Positions 14,572 through 20,421 of a stretch of 22,130 nucleotides of DNA are shown one piece after another. Position 1 is the first letter of the stretch. Each line of letters begins with the position of its first letter. The notes beneath the pieces were generated by a model that searched no databases, had not been told where the DNA came from, and saw only the letters and a program-made list of their open reading frames with translations. The stretch is from a virus. Where the stretch lies: positions 1 through 22,130 of the IMG/VR virus record IMGVR_UViG_3300033571_013011; one strand, given 5' to 3'. The translations under genes and the position numbers were made by a program.

Positions 14572-14871
14572 TTAATCTACTATTCCATTGCCATAGTAAA
14601 GATCAAAAGATTTCTTTTTGTAATCATCTGACTTCAACCACGCTTGATACTTTTGTTCCCATTCTTTATCTTGAAACTTGTAATAACTACCATTGCAATA
14701 TCTTAATCTATTATTCAGTTTATAGAATTGCTCAAACAAACCTATCTCGGTTATGTCCGCAATGTCCTTTGTACTGGTGATAACCGATGTCCTATCAAGG
14801 TAACGAAAACCTGTTTCGGTTACAACCGTTTCGTTTTTGGGATTCCAATAGTCTAATGTTGCTTTGTACAT
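14572..14871 (-). CDS. hypothetical protein
   Basis: 99 residues, aromatic-rich (LDYWNP, YKFQDKEWEQKYQAWL), no cysteine pair or membrane helix, and no recognised domain. Separated from neighbours by 12 bases on each side, with an A/T-rich leader (TTAATTATTAGTT type) in place of a Shine-Dalgarno site. Confidence 0.75.
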   Translation of the reverse strand: MYKATLDYWNPKNETVVTETGFRYLDRTSVITSTKDIADITEIGLFEQFYKLNNRLRYCNGSYYKFQDKEWEQKYQAWLKSDDYKKKSFDLYYGNGIVD

Positions 14872-14883
14872 ACGATTTAATTA

Positions 14884-15456
14884 TTAGTTATTTTCTGTCT
14901 CCTTTACTGTATAGTTAATCCACATTTCGCTGTCTGCCCAATAGATGATATCATCAGTATCGAGGTGGACATGGGCAAGTGCTTCCATCAGAGCCCCAAC
15001 CCTATGCTCAAGGTTCTCCATGATGTACTCCGGGTTGCACCAATCTTCCACATCATTGCTGTGCCAGGATATAAAACCATCACGAGAGGTGTAGTTTTGG
15101 CGAATGTACTCACGGATATTTTCTTTGTTCTCGTTGACAATTACCATGAAGTTATTGAAGTTCATGTTGACCTCGATGTTGATACTATCGTTACGGAAGT
15201 TGTACTCTCTGGGGCTCACAACTTTTTGGAATTTAATATCAATACCGGGCATGATATCTTTGAATTCACGTTCAAACGATTCAACAAAGGCAGATGCTAC
15301 TCTATCCTGATAATCACTATAGTCCCATTCAAAATCATCATAGGACAAATCAGTGCTGTTCTCCTGATTGTGTGAGTAAATTTCATTCTCTTCACAAGGT
15401 TCAAACATAGTGTTGTAGAACCCTGGAAATAGTGGGCAAAATGTTTCGATTTTCAT
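14884..15456 (-). CDS. conserved hypothetical protein of Bacteroidota mobile elements
   Basis: 190 residues, strongly acidic. The opening F-C-P-L-F-P-G-F-Y-N-T-M-F-E, the D-F-E-W-D-Y-S-D-Y-Q-D-R-V-A segment and S-P-R-E-Y-N-F-x-N-D-S-I are landmarks I recognise from hypothetical proteins carried by Bacteroidota phages and conjugative elements. The charge suggests DNA mimicry or protein binding, but no activity is known to me. The leader (AAAACACACACC before ATG) is nearly the same as that of the methyltransferase-like gene at 12076. Confidence 0.8.
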   Translation of the reverse strand: MKIETFCPLFPGFYNTMFEPCEENEIYSHNQENSTDLSYDDFEWDYSDYQDRVASAFVESFEREFKDIMPGIDIKFQKVVSPREYNFRNDSINIEVNMNFNNFMVIVNENKENIREYIRQNYTSRDGFISWHSNDVEDWCNPEYIMENLEHRVGALMEALAHVHLDTDDIIYWADSEMWINYTVKETENN

Positions 15457-15470
15457 GGTGTGTGTTTTTT

Positions 15471-15740
15471 TTATTTTTGTTTAAGTGAATTGTATGTAAC
15501 GCCTTCGCTGTCAGTGTAAACATTTTGTTCTACCTCAAAGTTCTCAGTCAGATACTTTATATGCTCGTCATAGATACGTTCAAATGTTTCCTCGCCTAGC
15601 TTTTCTTTGTATGGCAGGATATACCTATTATAGGTAAACGAGCCTTTCTCAAAACCACCATAGGCAAAGGCTGATTCAATCATGTTTCTGAGCCCCTTTT
15701 CATAGATGCTCTGTAACTTTTCATCAATAATGTTTTTCAT
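15471..15740 (-). CDS. hypothetical protein
   Basis: 89 residues from ATG 15740 (MKNIIDEKLQSIYEKG); the open frame extends 42 residues upstream but that part overlaps the neighbouring gene. Predicted helical, with two A-F/Y rich segments (IESAFAYGGF, ERIYDEHIKYL). No family recognised. Confidence 0.75.
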   Translation of the reverse strand: MKNIIDEKLQSIYEKGLRNMIESAFAYGGFEKGSFTYNRYILPYKEKLGEETFERIYDEHIKYLTENFEVEQNVYTDSEGVTYNSLKQK

Positions 15741-15753
15741 AGTTTTTATTTTA

Positions 15754-16020
15754 TTACATCCATCCTTGTTTAACAATGGCAGGTTTGCCAAAACTATCTT
15801 CTTCCCACACCTCAAACCATTCGCCCCATTCTCCACGTCTGCTACGTGATACACGAGCCACGCCATCTATACTTTCTTCTATGATGGAGTCCATGTCTGC
15901 GACAAGCTGACGGTATGTAGGGTACACCCTTACGATTACTGAATGTTTACGCATGGAGTTTCTATACTCCATGATACTTTGCTGTGTGGTATAAGATACC
16001 TGTGGTTTGAATTTTGGCAT
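15754..16020 (-). CDS. hypothetical protein with basic and W-G-E-W motif
   Basis: 88 residues: a basic N-terminus (MRKHSVIVRVYPTYRQL), an acidic helix (ADMDSIIEES), then R-V-S-R-S-R-R-G-E-W-G-E-W-F-E-V-W. No family recognised; the R-S-R-R stretch could contact nucleic acid. Confidence 0.75.
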   Translation of the reverse strand: MPKFKPQVSYTTQQSIMEYRNSMRKHSVIVRVYPTYRQLVADMDSIIEESIDGVARVSRSRRGEWGEWFEVWEEDSFGKPAIVKQGWM

Positions 16021-16022
16021 GA

Positions 16023-16235
16023 TTATTTATTTTTTAAAAGGTTTAAAACTGAATTCAACTCCTCCTTGTCAAGGCATATTGCGACTCGCTTTTGAGAGGT
16101 TATCCAAAAGAATTTATACTCATATACCACTACGTAACCTGCGAAATAACTTCCTTCGTGAAAATATATATGCTCGTAATAAGCATAACCTAAATCTTTG
16201 AAACCGTTTTTGATAAAGTTTAATAATGTTTTCAT
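16023..16235 (-). CDS. hypothetical small aromatic-rich protein
   Basis: 70 residues: MKTLLNFIKNGF, then many tyrosines and phenylalanines (AYYEHIYFHEGSYFAGYVVVYEYKFFW split across two strands) and a C-terminal acidic helix. Probably a small beta-sheet protein; not clearly membrane-spanning. No family recognised. Confidence 0.7.
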   Translation of the reverse strand: MKTLLNFIKNGFKDLGYAYYEHIYFHEGSYFAGYVVVYEYKFFWITSQKRVAICLDKEELNSVLNLLKNK

Positions 16236-16248
16236 TTCTATTTGTTAA

Positions 16249-16608
16249 TTAAAGTTCCGCATCGAATGAGCAACTGCCGTTGTCAATGATACATTGTTCG
16301 ATTTGTTTACCTAAGCCATAGTCAGCATAGTCACTGAGTTCAGCTCTGCTGATACCAGCAGCTTCCAACTTTTCATCGTTGTAGCTCATGTTATCTTCAA
16401 AGAACTTGTCAATGATAGCCATCTTGTCACCGAGTCTATCCTCGATACTTTTGAGTTCTTCTTGTACATCTTCCAAATGGTCTTCGTCAAAGTAGTACTG
16501 AATGTACTGAGGTTCAGATTCAATACCACCAAAGCGTGATGCAGCGTCACTTGATTGTAGGGCAAACCAAAATTTGCCTTCGATGTCTCCAGAATAATAG
16601 CGTCCCAT
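16249..16608 (-). CDS. conserved 'MGRYYSGDIEGKFWF' hypothetical protein
   Basis: 119 residues. The start M-G-R-Y-Y-S-G-D-I-E-G-K-F-W-F-A-L-Q is one I have seen in unrelated Bacteroidota and other phages as a hypothetical protein. Acidic helices follow (HLEDVQEELKSIEDRL) and the end has C-I-I-D-N-G-S-C. Function unknown; a small cytoplasmic, highly acidic protein. Confidence 0.8.
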   Translation of the reverse strand: MGRYYSGDIEGKFWFALQSSDAASRFGGIESEPQYIQYYFDEDHLEDVQEELKSIEDRLGDKMAIIDKFFEDNMSYNDEKLEAAGISRAELSDYADYGLGKQIEQCIIDNGSCSFDAEL

Positions 16609-16610
16609 GA

Positions 16611-16865
16611 TTATTTAATTGTTTTGTTGTTTACTTTAATTAATGTTTGTAGGTTAATAAGGCGATAGTCTTTTATCTGTCTGTCCCATACTTTTTTATA
16701 ACCCAATTCATTTGGATCATATGATGGTTCCTTTGCATTGGGCTTCAGATGTTTTTTTACGCCAGACCTTGCATTGATGGTACGTACACTACCATCTTTC
16801 TTGATAAACTCAGCCGAGAAGAAGAGTCCCGACTTAATGATTTCGATTGCTTGTTTCTTGTTCAT
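16611..16865 (-). CDS. SH3-like beta-barrel protein (DUF2693 type)
   Basis: 84 residues. F-F-S-A-E-F-I-K-K-D-G-S-V-R-T-I-N-A-R, then G-V-K-K-H-L-K, V-W-D-R-Q-I-K-D-Y-R-L-I-N-L follow the pattern of a small beta-barrel family called DUF2693 or SH3 beta-barrel fold protein on phages and integrative elements of Bacteroidota. The many lysines and the barrel suggest nucleic-acid binding, not shown here. The start overlaps the upstream stop (ATGA). Confidence 0.8.
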   Translation of the reverse strand: MNKKQAIEIIKSGLFFSAEFIKKDGSVRTINARSGVKKHLKPNAKEPSYDPNELGYKKVWDRQIKDYRLINLQTLIKVNNKTIK

Positions 16866-17092
16866 TTTATAAATTGTTTTAATAGGTTATCACATTGTTT
16901 CTTTTGTCGTTTGGTCATTGCTACCTCATGCATGAATTCATCTAATGACAACATAACATCAGGATTAATTTCTTCCATTAGCTCTCTTGCTAACTGATGC
17001 AGTTGCTCATATCTTTCTTCCAACAAGCTAATTAGAATTTTCTTAGCTTGCAATTCGGTAAGGCTTGCGACTTTCTTTTCTATTTCTTTCAT
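16862..17092 (-). CDS. small helical/coiled-coil protein
   Basis: 76 residues, almost all helix, with heptads in two halves (VASLTELQAKKILISLLEE and LHQLARELMEEI) and a basic C-terminus. No family recognised. ATGA overlaps on both sides bind it to the DUF2693-like gene and the 62-residue gene. Confidence 0.75.
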   Translation of the reverse strand: MKEIEKKVASLTELQAKKILISLLEERYEQLHQLARELMEEINPDVMLSLDEFMHEVAMTKRQKKQCDNLLKQFIK

Positions 17093-17277
17093 AGTTTTAT
17101 TACTTTAATTGTAGTTGTGTTCAGTTCGTCACCGGTATAGGCTGACTCGAGAAAGGACTCGATATCTTCGGCTTCATATTCGTGTAGCAAATCATCCATG
17201 AAGCTATCCATTACTTCGGTGCCAGTCTCAAGGGTTACTGTGTAACCTCGCCCGGTTTTATCTTTTATTAGGTACAT
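17089..17277 (-). CDS. hypothetical small acidic protein
   Basis: 62 residues starting MYLIKDKTGRGYTVTLETGTE, with strand-turn-strand character, followed by an acidic helix (DSFMDDLLHEYEAEDIESFL). No family recognised. Confidence 0.7.
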   Translation of the reverse strand: MYLIKDKTGRGYTVTLETGTEVMDSFMDDLLHEYEAEDIESFLESAYTGDELNTTTIKVIKL

Positions 17278-17282
17278 AATTT

Positions 17283-17999
17283 TTAGTGTTCAAGTATTAC
17301 AACTGATTTATTGCCCTTGCCCATTGTGCCTGAGCACAAGCCACATTTAGCACAATTACTACGGAAGTTCTGTTCTTCGGATGCAGGGCAGTTAACCATA
17401 CCGCTAAGCAGTTCGGGTGAAGCTACAAAGGACTTCCAACCAAGGGCACGTGCCATAGCTTCGCCACATGGTGCGTGGGTTGATGCCATAAAGTACGCTG
17501 AGTATTCGGGATAAGAAAGCCATTGATGAGTGTAGCCTGTCCAGGATTTTGCCACTGCACATATCTTTTGCACCATATCGAAAGGCACAAGGATAGGTTC
17601 GCCATAAGATCCGAAGCGGACATACTTACCCGTGCAAGCCTGGACGATATCATCCAATAGTTTGGGACTCAGATAAGGTATTGCATCGAACGTACCGTAC
17701 TCCTTACCTATAGAACGTAGGGAAGATAAGAAGCCCGTGTACTGCATCATCTTGTGAGTATAGCACGCTGATAACTTTGCACCATTACTTACACTGAATG
17801 GGCAGTCGAAACAAACTTTGCCATCATGCCCAAAGAATTCTTGCATGGTAGTCTTACGCTGTGCGACTTCGAACTGCTCACGGCTGAAATGGAAAGTTTG
17901 CACAATCTTTTCAGTGGCTGTGGCAATTTTCTTGTTACTTGTTTTGCTAAAGGTGAATAACACTATCGTGTCACCCACACGGAATACTGCTTTTTTCAT
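17283..17999 (-). CDS. cysteine-cluster phage protein, radical-SAM-like
   Basis: 238 residues. Two cysteine clusters frame the protein: C63-x2-C66 with C79 (CFDCPFSVSNGAKLSACY) and C204, C216-x2-C219-x2-C222 (NCPASEE, NCAKCGLCSG). Between them lie the very conserved-looking Y-V-R-F-G-S-Y-G-E-P-I-L-V-P (126-139) and W-T-G-Y-T-H-Q-W (153-160). This set is familiar from an unnamed phage family that resembles an iron-sulphur or radical-SAM TIM-barrel protein, without the canonical C-x3-C-x2-C. It may carry an iron-sulphur or zinc centre. The reaction is unknown. Overlaps upstream gene as ATGA. Confidence 0.82.
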   Translation of the reverse strand: MKKAVFRVGDTIVLFTFSKTSNKKIATATEKIVQTFHFSREQFEVAQRKTTMQEFFGHDGKVCFDCPFSVSNGAKLSACYTHKMMQYTGFLSSLRSIGKEYGTFDAIPYLSPKLLDDIVQACTGKYVRFGSYGEPILVPFDMVQKICAVAKSWTGYTHQWLSYPEYSAYFMASTHAPCGEAMARALGWKSFVASPELLSGMVNCPASEEQNFRSNCAKCGLCSGTMGKGNKSVVILEH

Positions 18000-18181
18000 A
18001 TGGTTTTATTTTGGGACTCAGATTCTAATTCAATTAAGGACTTTTGCACCCCATTACTATCTACTATATAGAAAGTAAGGGATGGATGATACATACATAA
18101 ATCATAGTACGTAGCCAGGGCTTCGGCTGCCGACAAATTACGGTGCGACACACTGCCGTCTAACATGATGGTATATTTCAT
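17996..18181 (-). CDS. hypothetical small protein
   Basis: 61 residues: MKYTIMLDGSVSHRNLSAAEAL, then A-T-Y-Y-D-L-C-M-Y and a strand T-F-Y-I-V-D. It looks like a small alpha/beta protein; no family recognised. ATGA overlaps with both the upstream micro-ORF and the cysteine-cluster gene. Confidence 0.7.
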   Translation of the reverse strand: MKYTIMLDGSVSHRNLSAAEALATYYDLCMYHPSLTFYIVDSNGVQKSLIELESESQNKTI

Positions 18182-18264
18182 AACTTTTCAATTAGGTATA
18201 CGATAATACAAAGAATTACCAGGGTTACCATTGAGGCAAACCCAAACACGATACAGAATTCCAT
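18178..18264 (-). CDS. 28-residue membrane micro-protein
   Basis: ATG at 18264; reads MEFCIVFGFASMV, then T-L-V-I-L-C-I-I-V-Y-L-I-E-K-L, i.e. one hydrophobic helix with a short charged end. Its TGA overlaps the next ATG (ATGA at 18178-18181). Length alone is no proof, but the coupling and the clean membrane helix argue for a real product. Confidence 0.55.
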   Translation of the reverse strand: MEFCIVFGFASMVTLVILCIIVYLIEKL

Positions 18265-18268
18265 ACTT

Positions 18269-18409
18269 TTATTTATTATTTACTACGGTAGCTAAATAGA
18301 TACAGCCTAAGATAATACAAATAAAGCTCAGGAAATACTGAGTAATGGACAAAGATAGGGCAGCAACAATGAAGCTACCAACGGCACAAATTAAGGCAAG
18401 TGTTTTCAT
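18269..18409 (-). CDS. 46-residue double-membrane-helix micro-protein
   Basis: ATG at 18409, TAA ending at 18269. Two hydrophobic segments (A-L-I-C-A-V-G-S-F-I-V-A-A-L-S-L and Y-F-L-S-F-I-C-I-I-L-G-C-I-Y-L-A) separated by a short polar turn, with a basic start and end. The leader is A/T-rich. It could be a holin-like or superinfection-exclusion peptide by shape only. It lies 4 bases before the next micro-protein gene. Confidence 0.6.
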   Translation of the reverse strand: MKTLALICAVGSFIVAALSLSITQYFLSFICIILGCIYLATVVNNK

Positions 18410-18422
18410 GTTTTTATTATTT

Positions 18423-18719
18423 TTATTTTACGTCTATCAATTGACCGTCCCACTTTTGCCCGTTCAAATACCATTGGTAATTCTTTTGGTGTATACTTAC
18501 TCCAGGTATGCCGTTTAATCTTTCTTTTGTGGTATTACTTAGCCACCCACAGGCACAGATTGACACGGTATTTTCGGGGTTGTTATACTTGTAGGCAATT
18601 TCGTTGCCATGCAAAGATAAAACAGTTACATTGGGCAATACGTGTACCTGTGTGTTGCCACTTTTGAACGGCTGTGCATCCAGAAATTTGCGGATGGCTT
18701 GTTGAGTTACTTTTTTCAT
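18423..18719 (-). CDS. hypothetical protein, 'KNYQWYLNGQKWDG' end
   Basis: 98 residues with a basic N-terminal helix (VTQQAIRKFLDAQPF) and a beta-rich C-terminus closing K-N-Y-Q-W-Y-L-N-G-Q-K-W-D-G. I have a weak recollection of this ending in small phage proteins. C-A-C-G is present but without partner cysteines. It follows a 195-base non-coding leader that contains copy A of a duplicated element, so it may head a separately regulated transcript. Confidence 0.75.
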   Translation of the reverse strand: MKKVTQQAIRKFLDAQPFKSGNTQVHVLPNVTVLSLHGNEIAYKYNNPENTVSICACGWLSNTTKERLNGIPGVSIHQKNYQWYLNGQKWDGQLIDVK

Positions 18720-18764
18720 AATATATTGAAATTTAGGTTGTTTTTTACTTTTTGGTGCACAATT

Positions 18765-18830
18765 TCAAATAACGCCCGCCCGTATAAACTTAGCGTCTCC
18801 GCCCTCGAGGGTTGCACCGTAGCGCAACCG
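18765..18830 (-). repeat. duplicated non-coding element, copy A
   Basis: In the 195-base leader before the gene at 18719. Blocks: TCAAATAACGC, 13 variable bases, CTTAGCGTCTCCGC, 7 bases, then GGTTGC-ACCGTAGC-GCAACC, a perfect 6-base hairpin. The blocks recur in the same order in copy B at 19608-19674. Not part of any gene. Strand given as that of the downstream gene; true direction unknown. Confidence 0.7.
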
Positions 18831-18863
18831 TTTATATTTGTCGTTTGGGTAATTTGCACCCCT

Positions 18864-18882
18864 TTGCGGTAACGCTCCGCAA
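18864..18882. repeat. small stem-loop in the 18720-18914 non-coding stretch
   Basis: TTGCGG / CCGCAA arms (18864-18869, 18877-18882) around TAACGCT. It lies just after the stop of the gene at 18915 when read leftward. No T run follows, so it is not a convincing terminator. The rest of this 195-base gap holds copy A of the duplicated element and a GGGNCTCAG copy (18904-18912). Confidence 0.5.
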
Positions 18883-18914
18883 CATGGCAACTTTGCAGGG
18901 GTTGGGGCTCAGAT

Positions 18915-19385
18915 TTACTCGTTCTCAGCTACAAAGGTTAGAACCTCATTATAAGGTGTATCTAACAGCGCACGAACTTGCGCCATAACTTGTTCAGTTT
19001 CGCACGTGTTATTTTCATCTAATAGGTCACAAAACACCTCATCAGTAAGTTCGTGTTTACCGTCCCAAAAAGCGATAGCTAACAAACGTGCAAAACGGTT
19101 CTGCCCTCGTTTAGTTAGTCCGCACGTAATTCGCCCTTTAATTTGCTCGTCAATTTCAAAGGTGTTGAGCAAAGTCACACCTTCAGTTTTTATGACAATT
19201 TCAAACGGCTTGCGTAGGTCAATGCCCGCACCGTTACCGACAAGGCGCATGGTAGCAAGTACGGTGTAAAAACGGTGCGCTAACTTGCCGACAATTGCGC
19301 CCGTAGTGTGGTGTACGTTACTGTTAACAGTTACGTTGATGGTGTGCACATAAGTGCCTTGCGAAATTTCAAATGTAGTTTTCAT
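18915..19385 (-). CDS. hypothetical protein at the head of the leftward operon
   Basis: 156 residues, first gene of the leftward set. Beta-rich start (TTFEISQGTYVHTINVTVN) and a helix-rich second half with T-K-R-G-Q-N-R-F-A-R-L-L-A. Near-neutral and unlike the acidic genes downstream; codons such as ACG, CGC and GCG make it look compositionally distinct. Being first, it could be an early regulator, but no DNA-binding motif is evident. Its leader (AAAACACC before ATG) resembles those at 12076 and 15456. Confidence 0.75.
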   Translation of the reverse strand: MKTTFEISQGTYVHTINVTVNSNVHHTTGAIVGKLAHRFYTVLATMRLVGNGAGIDLRKPFEIVIKTEGVTLLNTFEIDEQIKGRITCGLTKRGQNRFARLLAIAFWDGKHELTDEVFCDLLDENNTCETEQVMAQVRALLDTPYNEVLTFVAENE

Positions 19386-19440
19386 GGTGTTTTATTTTGT
19401 TTAATTTAGTTTGGGCAACGGGGGGGGGATTGCGCCCCAA

Positions 19441-19462
19441 CAAACAAGGTCAAAATTGTTTG
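19441..19462. repeat. inverted repeat in the leader of the leftward operon
   Basis: CAAACAA (19441-19447) and TTGTTTG (19456-19462), perfect 7-base arms with an 8-base loop, preceded by a G9 run and GCGCCCC that can pair with it. Lies 56-77 bases before ATG 19385, so it may form an RNA structure in the leader. Confidence 0.5.
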
Positions 19463-19607
19463 TCACGCTTTTACGTTTGCACCCGTTACGTGGTATATAA
19501 ACATTACATTTATACGTGCCCTACGGTGTCAGCCGACTCGTCACGTATACAAGTGGTAATGTGGCAATGGCGGTAATAAATTCACTTTATATTACCTAAT
19601 TGCTATG

Positions 19608-19674
19608 TCAAATAACGCTACATTGCACGTGCTTAGCGTCTCCGCTTGTCATGGGTTAAACCGTAGTTAAACCG
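19608..19674 (-). repeat. duplicated non-coding element, copy B
   Basis: Same block order as copy A: TCAAATAACGC (identical), 13 variable bases, CTTAGCGTCTCCGC (identical, 19632-19645), 8 bases, then GGTTAAACCGTAGTTAAACC with 16 of 21 bases shared. The hairpin pairing is partly kept, one pair changing from C-G to A-T. Lies 223 bases upstream of ATG 19385. Confidence 0.7.
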
Positions 19675-19739
19675 CACGTGTGAATCTCTGTAGTATATTA
19701 AAGAACTTTGTTACCCGTGTGCATTGTTTGTCATTTGCT

Positions 19740-19748
19740 TGTGGATAA
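19740..19748 (-). promoter_or_regulatory. perfect DnaA box
   Basis: TGTGGATAA, i.e. TTATCCACA on the minus strand, the consensus DnaA box. By chance one such 9-mer on either strand of a 1.1-kb region has under 1 percent probability at even composition. It borders the most AT-rich stretch of the window, as in DNA-unwinding elements. No second perfect copy was seen nearby. Confidence 0.65.
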
Positions 19749-19770
19749 CGAATGCAAACTAAAAACAATT

Positions 19771-19795
19771 CGAAAAAAAAGTCAAGTGTTTTTCG
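19771..19795. repeat. inverted repeat CGAAAAA / TTTTTCG
   Basis: Perfect 7-base arms (19771-19777 and 19789-19795) around an 11-base loop, directly before the 21-base palindrome and 23 bases after the DnaA box. Part of the origin-like cluster; possible binding site or AT-rich hairpin. Confidence 0.6.
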
Positions 19796-19796
19796 C

Positions 19797-19817
19797 TATT
19801 TAGAACGGTTCTAAATA
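19797..19817. promoter_or_regulatory. 21-base perfect palindrome, operator-like
   Basis: TATTTAGAAC (19797-19806), central G, GTTCTAAATA (19808-19817): ten-base arms with a single-base centre. Such tight dyads are usual for dimeric repressors or initiators. No T run follows, so not a terminator. It could control the leftward early transcript or bind an origin protein. Confidence 0.7.
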
Positions 19818-19990
19818 AAAATTGGTAGTTAAGTGATTGAAAATGAATAAGTTAGCAAGCAAAAATAAATTGAAAAAAATTTTTAAGTTTTAATCAGTCC
19901 CCGAAATATAGCCCTATTAGATGGGCAAAAATTGAGCTGAAAAAAAGGGTTGAAATATACCTTTATCGGAAATATGAAGTCCAGGAGCTT

Positions 19991-20125
19991 GCGTGCGTGC
20001 GTATGCGTGCGTGTATGTGCGCCCATGCGTATGTATGCGTGTGCGTATGTGCGCTTGTGTGCCCGTGTGTGGGTGTGCGTGCCTGTATGCGTGTGGGTGT
20101 GCGTGTGTGCGTCCGGGTGCATATG
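19991..20125 (+). repeat. GT/GC alternating purine-pyrimidine tract
   Basis: About 135 bases made of GT, GC and AT dinucleotides (GCGTGCGTGCGTATGCGTGC type), with a few breaks (for example at 20022-20024 and 20055). Stretches of 31-32 bases alternate perfectly. A is nearly absent from the top strand. Sequences of this type adopt Z-DNA under negative supercoiling. Open frames across it (His-Thr repeats) are artefacts of composition. Confidence 0.85.
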
Positions 20126-20261
20126 TTGTCCATTCGTTCGAACGTGTAAGGGTGCAAATTCATTTTCGATTTATTTTATCGAATAAGTTCGAAAGGGTTG
20201 TAATCAGGCTTTTGTAGATTCGTTTTGTAGATATTTGGCTAAGCATAGGGGGGGATATTTT

Positions 20262-20325
20262 ATAGAAAAATGTCTACTTTGTGTAACGTATTATTACCCC
20301 CACCCCCCACACAAAGTTTTTCTAT
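20262..20325. repeat. long interrupted inverted repeat (hairpin)
   Basis: Left arm ATAGAAAAA (20262-20270) plus CTTTGTGT (20277-20284), split by TGTCTA; right arm ACACAAAG (20309-20316) plus TTTTTCTAT (20317-20325). Seventeen base pairs with one 6-base bulge and a 24-base loop that contains C5-A-C6. CACAAAG is also repeated directly at 20327-20333. A structured nucleic acid, for example a single-strand origin, a packaging or regulatory signal, is possible. Confidence 0.7.
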
Positions 20326-20421
20326 GCACAAAGTATCGCTTTCCACTACTTTCCGCATATTTTTACCCTGCCTGCAAAATCTGGAAAAATTCATGCACCA
20401 GGGGGGGGTCTAATTTTACCC

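Noticed and set aside
18833-18840. TATATTTG on the plus strand resembling a -7 box
   Set aside because: No TTTG at 19-21 bases upstream, and transcription from it would run antisense to the gene at 18915 with no product; may be chance.
19860-19867. Minus-strand TATTTTTG as promoter for the long leftward operon
   Set aside because: No -33 TTTG at the right distance and a 475-base leader would result; the true promoter of this operon was not found.
19883-20217. Several open frames across the GT tract on both strands (His-Thr or Cys-Val-Arg repeats)
   Set aside because: They exist only because the dinucleotide repeat lacks stop codons; composition is pure repeat, no leader or coupling fits, and they overlap each other in all frames.
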